A stretch of DNA of 11,396 nucleotides from an uncultured bacterium. GTDB taxonomy: Bacteria; Hydrogenedentota; Hydrogenedentia; Hydrogenedentales; JAEUWI01. This document shows, in pieces, positions 6,779-11,396 of the stretch. Every line of letters begins with the position of its first letter. The first letter of the stretch is position 1. The stretch covers positions 1 to 11,396 of the forward strand of contig CALAXS010000027.1 of assembly GCA_937895305.1 (NCBI GenBank). Reading direction: 5' to 3'. The position numbers were made by a program, and so were the translations under genes. The notes under the pieces are model-generated. The model was not told the DNA's origin. It saw only the letters and a program-made list of their open reading frames with translations, and searched no databases.

Positions 6779-8668
6779 TCAGGAAACCTGCCTCAGCACA
6801 GGTCGGTTAAGCTGTCTAAAGCCTGTTTCATTGGCGATAAGTAAAACATGCCGACTGCCCACATTCATTCCCGACACCACGATGTACTTGCCCGGGTCAT
6901 GATGCAGCGGGTTGAGCCACCGCCAGTCTTCTTCCTGTACGAAGAGGAAGGCGGGTTTGTCCCCATGAAACTCGCTGTTAAAGGTGTCTATTTCTTCGCG
7001 GAGCGCGTCTTCAAATTGGTGTAGTTCTTCTTCGCTATAGTCGTCGTCTTCAATGAGGGCACCTTCGATGGCTTCCAGTAACCTGGTGCGCTCTGTGTCG
7101 GTGTAGTCGTACAGACTGGAGAGTTCTATGTCTTCCACGGCTTCCGTGATGGCCTTGCGCGCGTCTTTTTGGAAGGTGGCAATGGACCAGAGATCCTGCT
7201 CCTTTGTCGGGTCCAAACCCACGAGTCCGGTGAAGCGGGCTTCGTGGAAGTGCTCGCTATAGAGGACATATTCCTCGCGGGAGAAACCCAGCGAGTACAA
7301 TTTGTACTCTATACTCCGCGCATTAAGGTCGCGCAAGGGCGCGCAGAATTTCTTGGCTGACTTGTAAGGATTAATGGCCGGCATAACCACCGAGGCCATC
7401 AGAAAAAGAAAGACCATCATCTGTGCACTGACAAACTTGAGCGGCACGGTTGCGCTGCCCCGGGTACGAAATGCGTGAACTATCGTAAGCAGGGCCAGCA
7501 ATGCACCACAGGCACCGAGGGCCATTATCATGGGGCTTTGGGCATGGGCGTATTCGGTGTAGCCGATAATGACAGGCACAAGGGCAAGCAACACCATGGC
7601 GAAGGCCCAGGCAAAGAGAAGGGTTTTTCGTGCACGGTTGGTGATTTCAAAATTGCATTGACTGATATATAGACCGAGGACGATGGCCATAGCAGGAAAA
7701 AGAGGCATGATGTAGATGGCCCGTTTACCAATGCTGATGGAAAAGAAAATAAGTGCAGGCACCATCCAGCACCAGAGGAACCAGTGTGCTTTGGAACTGC
7801 GCCGCACCTTCCAGAACCAGGCGAGGGCCCAGGGAAAAATAAGTGTCCAGGGCATCCAGTCGACGGGCAGTGTGGTGAGGTAGTACCAGGGGGACTGGGC
7901 CTTGCTCACACCGAGGAACATGCGTCCAATCGTATTGCGGAAGAGATTGCCACCGATGCCGGATTGCAATGCTTCATCGGCGGTATCGGCCACGGCCATG
8001 CGTGCAGGGATATACCATGCAGCGGTAAGAGCAATGGTGAACAGGGTACCCAGCACCCAGTGGGTTGCTTTACGTCCGGTTGTATTTTTCCAGTAGTACA
8101 CGAGGATGAAGAGCAGCGGAAAAACCAATGCGGGGGGACCCTTGGCGAGCATACCTGCCGCCATACCCAGATAGATCACAGCCAGCCATTTTTTATTCCG
8201 CTCTTCGTCCCATCGCCAGAGACCATAGAGGCACAAGGTCATACAGGCGCAGAGGAGCATGTCGATTTGCACCGTGCGGGCCTGCCACCAAAACCGGAAG
8301 CAGGTCATCAAAAACACACTGCTCCAGATAGCAGCTGTTGTCCCGCCCATACGACCAGCCAGCAAATAGGTCAGGGCAATTACGAGAACCGCACTGAGCG
8401 CGGAAGGTACACGAGCGGACCAACCATCTACCGCACCCCAGACCTTGGCGACACCCGCAATGGACCAAAATAATAACGGCGGTTTTTCGTTATAGGGTTC
8501 GCCGTTCACATGGGGCGCGAGGTAATCCCCACTTTCCAGCATCTCGCGCGGGACTTCGCCGAAACGCGGTTCGTCTGCGGGCCAGAGATCATAGCCACCC
8601 ATGTTCCAGGAGAAGAGCACCAGGGCCAGAAGCAGTATAGCCAAGAGGGGCTTGAGCGAAAACGACAT
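6779..8668 (-). CDS. ArnT/PMT-family integral membrane glycosyltransferase
   Basis: A 629-residue polytopic GT-C glycosyltransferase of the PMT/ArnT (GT83-like) type. Enzymes of this family move a sugar from a polyprenyl-phosphate donor to lipid A or another acceptor on the outer face of the inner membrane. After the first helix (about 6-22) the first periplasmic loop carries DEPRFGEVPREM (32-43), with the Asp-Glu pair expected for catalysis, and NEKPPLLFW (60-68). About twelve hydrophobic segments run to residue 431, including SIGKRAIYIMPLFPA (312-326), which is typical of ArnT relatives. The C-terminal 195 residues are soluble; 509-567 is strikingly acidic and looks inserted. The sugar and acceptor are unknown, so arnT is not assigned. 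The ATG at 8668 has AGGA about 7 nt upstream and lies 13 bp after the preceding gene. It is the last gene of the four-gene operon and ends next to a palindromic repeat. Confidence 0.93.
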   Translation of the reverse strand: MSFSLKPLLAILLLALVLFSWNMGGYDLWPADEPRFGEVPREMLESGDYLAPHVNGEPYNEKPPLLFWSIAGVAKVWGAVDGWSARVPSALSAVLVIALTYLLAGRMGGTTAAIWSSVFLMTCFRFWWQARTVQIDMLLCACMTLCLYGLWRWDEERNKKWLAVIYLGMAAGMLAKGPPALVFPLLFILVYYWKNTTGRKATHWVLGTLFTIALTAAWYIPARMAVADTADEALQSGIGGNLFRNTIGRMFLGVSKAQSPWYYLTTLPVDWMPWTLIFPWALAWFWKVRRSSKAHWFLWCWMVPALIFFSISIGKRAIYIMPLFPAMAIVLGLYISQCNFEITNRARKTLLFAWAFAMVLLALVPVIIGYTEYAHAQSPMIMALGACGALLALLTIVHAFRTRGSATVPLKFVSAQMMVFLFLMASVVMPAINPYKSAKKFCAPLRDLNARSIEYKLYSLGFSREEYVLYSEHFHEARFTGLVGLDPTKEQDLWSIATFQKDARKAITEAVEDIELSSLYDYTDTERTRLLEAIEGALIEDDDYSEEELHQFEDALREEIDTFNSEFHGDKPAFLFVQEEDWRWLNPLHHDPGKYIVVSGMNVGSRHVLLIANETGFRQLNRPVLRQVS

Positions 8669-8681
8669 AAGGCAATCCTGT

Positions 8682-9701
8682 CTAAAGTTTTGGCAAGCCT
8701 AAATCGAATTCAAGAAGCGGGTTTGGGGTGAGGGTCGTTTCAGGTGCTTTTTCTATTTTTGGTACGATAGCACGTGTTGATGGGCGGGCCGTAATAGGAA
8801 GCTCTTTCACCATGCGCGAAAGCAGTGCACGGGCCTCATCCTTGACGGGTTCGGCATTGCTCGGGTCTTTCACGACACCATCCACCAGACTATAATAGCT
8901 TTCCAGCGTACTGATGAGTTTCTGATATTCATTCTGGGTGCGTCGCGTCAGCTGAATTTGCGTAGGTGCCTTCAAGTCCATGGGAACGACCGGACGTTTC
9001 AATTCAACCTCTTTTTCTTGTACCGCAGTATCCGAATGAAGCAACGTAATGAGTTCCGTATAGAAACTCTGGTACAGGGTATTCATGGCCTGAATTTTAA
9101 TACCCGCTTCTTCAATCGTCGTCGTGATGAGTTTGCCTAATATATCGCGCAAAATATCCTGATGTGATTGGACCTGATCCTGCAAGTACAGCGAAAAAGA
9201 GTCTATGGGCGCCAACCCGGGAACGACACGTTTCAGAATATAAATTCGTACAGGTTCAGCGCGGGTATTACCTCTGAGAAGATCCAGAATTGCATTGAAT
9301 CCGTCTTCCCCTGGTGCCACATAGGGGTACCCGCTCAAGGCCCTTGCGATGTTCGCATCGATCTGGCGCTCCACCATAATCTGGGGCCGTCCTTTCATCT
9401 GAATCTGGGCAACATAAATACCTTCTTCTGCTGCACTAATCAAATGGGCGGATGTCATATTGCGCAGATGTTCAAAGGGCAGGGTGATCTTGCGGATACT
9501 ACCCTTTTCTGGGGGGGGTGCCTGCTCGGCTTTTATCAGGGCCTGGTCAACGCGGGTCCAGTTTACCGTGCGGGCGTATCGCGCTTGCGCGGTGCCATCG
9601 GCCATGATGGCACCGCTCAACAGGAGTGCAATGCTCATGCAGATGCCTATACCCGGGCCGGGAAAATGTGTGTTCCTGAATGTGTTATGCGCCAGCAGCA
9701 T
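8682..9701 (-). CDS. Unrecognised, probably exported protein in glycosylation operon
   Basis: A 339-residue protein that I do not recognise. The N-terminus has a hydrophobic stretch (about 18-34, GIGICMSIALLLSGAIM) followed by GTAQA, which could be a signal peptide cleaved near residue 40 or a membrane anchor. The mature part is mixed: a segment with short strands (IYVAQIQM 95-102, PVRIYILKRVV 150-160), two long helical stretches (about 166-225 and 249-275), and a Pro-rich C-terminus. No catalytic motif, repeat or cysteine pair is evident. The ATG at 9701 overlaps the LABN gene by 17 nt and has AAGGA about 11 nt upstream. An in-frame ATG at 9638 would give a more compact signal peptide but has a poor ribosome site. 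Its position between a double-LABN protein and the membrane glycosyltransferase suggests a periplasmic accessory role; this is inference only. Confidence 0.82.
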   Translation of the reverse strand: MLLAHNTFRNTHFPGPGIGICMSIALLLSGAIMADGTAQARYARTVNWTRVDQALIKAEQAPPPEKGSIRKITLPFEHLRNMTSAHLISAAEEGIYVAQIQMKGRPQIMVERQIDANIARALSGYPYVAPGEDGFNAILDLLRGNTRAEPVRIYILKRVVPGLAPIDSFSLYLQDQVQSHQDILRDILGKLITTTIEEAGIKIQAMNTLYQSFYTELITLLHSDTAVQEKEVELKRPVVPMDLKAPTQIQLTRRTQNEYQKLISTLESYYSLVDGVVKDPSNAEPVKDEARALLSRMVKELPITARPSTRAIVPKIEKAPETTLTPNPLLEFDLGLPKL

Positions 9702-10371
9702 GGGAATTCTTGTCCTTGTCTTGGTGAATCAAAACCAGATTACGCAGGTATACCGGCATGGGTACTATGACACTGATGGCGAACCACCATTCAGCCAGAC
9801 CGATATGAGACCCGCCTTTGAGTATCGCTGCGAAAATGCTGATGTACCAGAATACCACAGGCATCACACTTTTGCGACGGGCCTCGGTCACGAGCCATTG
9901 CACGATAAAGCGGCAGGCGAAAAGCCCCTGACCCGTAACACCGAGGGCAATCCAGAGCCAGATGGCGTTGCGTTCTTTCGGTGCGAGATTCCGGGTGTCT
10001 TCAAATTCCTGAAACCAGGTGTACGCGAGGATTCCCATGGATGTTAAAACCACCAGACCAATCAGCCCGTGGACCAACCGGGACATGGCCGGGCTGAGCT
10101 TGCCCTGCTCGCGCCAGATGTGGATGAGGTTACGACCGTAGATGATGATGTTAAAGGCGTGACTCAAAACGCCCACAGTGGACTGGATGATAAAGCCATA
10201 AATGAGGAAGAGTATGGAGCCACAGGTGGACAAGTACCAGAATCCGACAGGGACCACACTCTGGCCCTTCCGCTCGGAGTAGTACCATTGCAGGTAGAAG
10301 CGGCTACAGAAAATGACGGTCGCAACAGCACCGAGCCAGCTATAGGGATCCTGGGCGAGGGCTTCATCCAT
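9685..10371 (-). CDS. Membrane protein with two tandem LABN domains
   Basis: A 228-residue polytopic membrane protein with two copies of the LABN domain (lipid-A-disaccharide synthase N-terminal-like). Copy 1 (about 9-85) has CSRFYLQWYYSER (22-34), SVVPVGFWYLS (38-48) and YGRNLIHIW (78-86). Copy 2 (about 138-215) has ACRFIVQWLVTEA (152-164), SVMPVVFWYIS (168-178) and YLRNLVLI (208-215). An extra hydrophobic helix (about 100-118) joins them. It is not LpxB: the glycosyltransferase domain is absent. Stand-alone LABN proteins commonly sit between a GT2 and a PMT-type glycosyltransferase, and a role in holding or flipping lipid-linked sugar is plausible but unproven. The ATG directly follows the stop of the GT2 gene (TAAATG), so the two are almost certainly co-translated. 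The 3' end overlaps the next gene by 17 nt. Confidence 0.92.
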   Translation of the reverse strand: MDEALAQDPYSWLGAVATVIFCSRFYLQWYYSERKGQSVVPVGFWYLSTCGSILFLIYGFIIQSTVGVLSHAFNIIIYGRNLIHIWREQGKLSPAMSRLVHGLIGLVVLTSMGILAYTWFQEFEDTRNLAPKERNAIWLWIALGVTGQGLFACRFIVQWLVTEARRKSVMPVVFWYISIFAAILKGGSHIGLAEWWFAISVIVPMPVYLRNLVLIHQDKDKNSHAAGA

Positions 10372-11100
10372 TTAGTGTTTTCCGCTTTCTACCTGGAGCT
10401 TTATCATGCGACGACGCAGCCAGCCCACCCCGATAAGATCATAGAGGCCCCGCCAGAGCCGATTGTTCAGCCCATACTTGGAAGTACCATGAATTCGCGG
10501 GTGGTGCTTTACAGGGATTTCGATGATGGAGCAGCCTGCCATACGCATGAACACCGCGAGAAAACGGTGCATGCCATTAAAGAGTACCAGATGTTCGATG
10601 CAGTGGCGGCGAAAGCCCTTGGACCCGCACCCGGAATCGCGAACACCGTCGTGCAGAATCAGGTTTCGTACATAATTCGCCACACGGCTCGATATACGCT
10701 TGAGCAGGGTATCCTTTCGGTTGGCACGGTAACCAAAGACGCAATCATATTCTTGAAGCTGGTGCAGGAATTCGGGAAAATCTGCCGGGTCATTCTGTAA
10801 ATCACCATCCAGGGTGAGGATGTATTCCCCTTCAGCGTGGTGGAGTCCCGCCATCAGCGCGGCGGATTGACCTGAATTCGTCATCAGGTGGACAGGCTTG
10901 AGGTGGCTATGTGTTTCTGCGAGCCGGCCAAGCTGCGTCCGGGTACGGTCGGTACTGCAATCATTGACAAAGAGGCACTCATAGCCATACCCGGGGAGGG
11001 TCGCGAATACAGCCTCGATTTTTTCGAGCAGGACTCCGATGTTGTCCTCTTCGTTGTACATGGGAACGACAACGGATACCAATGGAATTTCATTCGTCAT
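10372..11100 (-). CDS. GT2 polyprenyl-phosphate glycosyltransferase (DPM1-like)
   Basis: A 242-residue family-2 glycosyltransferase of the dolichol-phosphate mannose synthase type, expected to transfer a sugar from a nucleotide sugar to polyprenyl phosphate at the cytoplasmic face. Visible motifs are VSVVVPMYNEEDNI (8-21), FVNDCSTDRT (44-53), the metal-binding DGD with LQNDP (98-105), GSKGFRR (159-165) and the acceptor-loop block HPRIHGTSKYG (200-210). There are no C-terminal membrane helices, unlike ArnC or GtrB, so it resembles single-domain DPM1 and may depend on a membrane partner, perhaps the LABN protein encoded next. I chose the ATG at 11100 because the family sequence begins five residues later; AAGGGG lies about 12 nt upstream. 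An in-frame TTG at 11139 would add 13 unremarkable residues. It is the first gene of the operon behind a TATAAT box. Confidence 0.94.
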   Translation of the reverse strand: MTNEIPLVSVVVPMYNEEDNIGVLLEKIEAVFATLPGYGYECLFVNDCSTDRTRTQLGRLAETHSHLKPVHLMTNSGQSAALMAGLHHAEGEYILTLDGDLQNDPADFPEFLHQLQEYDCVFGYRANRKDTLLKRISSRVANYVRNLILHDGVRDSGCGSKGFRRHCIEHLVLFNGMHRFLAVFMRMAGCSIIEIPVKHHPRIHGTSKYGLNNRLWRGLYDLIGVGWLRRRMIKLQVESGKH

Positions 11101-11168
11101 GAAAGGTGTGATCCCCTTATTCCTCACTGGGTTCCCCAAGGGCCTGCATCCTTGAGATACGAGACGGT

Positions 11169-11174
11169 ATTATA
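11169..11174 (-). promoter_or_regulatory. -10 box of the glycosylation operon
   Basis: A perfect TATAAT is read on the minus strand at 11174-11169, about 70 nt before the GT2 ATG. The best -35 is TTGGGT with a long 19-bp spacer, so the promoter may need an activator or rely on the strong -10. Transcription would start near 11162, leaving a leader of about 62 nt. The four minus-strand genes after it have gaps of 0 to 13 bp or overlap, so this is the likely promoter of the whole operon. Confidence 0.5.
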
Positions 11175-11396
11175 CGTGAATCGTTAAAGAGAAACCCAAT
11201 TGAGAGCGTATTCTGGTGCCTGGACCACTATGGGTTCCCCCTTGGATAGTGCTTGCACAAACATTTTGCCATTTTGGCACAAAATCCATGCCTATACAAA
11301 TCCCTAGCCTACATCCGCAACGACTGGTGCATGATATAGCAAGGGTACACACTTTGGCATGTAGCCTGTTGAGCCTGTTTTTATAAAGGCAAAAGG
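11175..11396. other. Non-coding right edge upstream of the glycosylation operon
   Basis: No credible gene is seen. It contains two small dyads, GTGCTTGCAC (11249-11258) and an imperfect TTTTGCCA...TGGCACAAAA (11264-11284). It also holds the upstream copy (11225-11245) of a GGGTTCCCC-containing direct repeat whose other copy lies at 11122-11142, on the far side of the -10 box. These could be regulatory sites. Confidence 0.35.

Noticed and set aside
7784..8473. 229-codon plus-strand open frame
   Set aside because: Antisense to the membrane glycosyltransferase; its Gly/His/Cys-rich product is typical of the complement of a hydrophobic coding sequence.
9168..9770. 200-codon plus-strand open frame opposite the unknown protein
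   Set aside because: Because the minus-strand gene is unrecognised I considered this instead. The minus-strand frame is longer, fits the operon spacing, has a ribosome site and an export signal; this frame crosses into the LABN gene.
9685..10371. Calling the LABN protein LpxB
   Set aside because: Only the small membrane domain is present (twice); the GT-B catalytic domain of lipid-A-disaccharide synthase is absent.
10069..10800. 243-codon plus-strand open frame
   Set aside because: It spans the antisense of two well-supported genes (LABN and GT2), so it cannot be a single real gene.

Overview
The window is a gene-dense piece of a Gram-negative-type bacterial chromosome of moderate GC. It holds nine protein-coding genes and no RNA genes or CRISPR array that I could recognise. 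The envelope genes (a lipid-A/polyprenyl sugar glycosylation cluster and an exported transglutaminase-like protein), a ThuA-like protein, and two kinds of dispersed palindromic repeat would fit a PVC-group or Hydrogenedentota-like lineage. That placement is a weak guess from gene content, not a demonstrated one.

Left block (171-3864, all minus strand): a LOG-family nucleotide phosphoribohydrolase, then a probable rho-independent terminator, then polyphosphate kinase 1 (ppk1), whose end overlaps the start of a ThuA-like gene by 8 nt. The ppk1 and thuA-like genes look translationally coupled. Positions 1-170 hold only small nested dyads.

A 428-bp divergent intergenic region (3865-4292) carries a 142-bp inverted-repeat element resembling a MITE, and probably the promoter of the next gene. 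That gene (4293-5717, plus strand) is an exported protein with a C-terminal transglutaminase-like Cys-His-Asp domain. It converges on a short-chain dehydrogenase gene (5714-6556, minus), and the two share a CTAG that supplies both stop codons.

Right block (6779-11100, all minus strand): a tight four-gene operon behind a perfect TATAAT box. Its order is a soluble DPM1-like GT2 polyprenyl-phosphate sugar transferase; a membrane protein with two tandem LABN (lipid-A-disaccharide synthase N-terminal-like) domains; an unrecognised, probably exported 339-residue protein; and an ArnT/PMT-type integral-membrane glycosyltransferase with an unusual acidic C-terminal segment. The straightforward reading is a sugar-export glycosylation pathway. 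GT2 charges a polyprenyl phosphate with a sugar on the cytoplasmic side, a membrane protein helps anchor or flip the carrier, and the PMT-type enzyme transfers the sugar to lipid A or another envelope acceptor. The unknown protein lies inside this pathway and is the best candidate for something undescribed. A second palindromic repeat pair separates this operon from the dehydrogenase gene.
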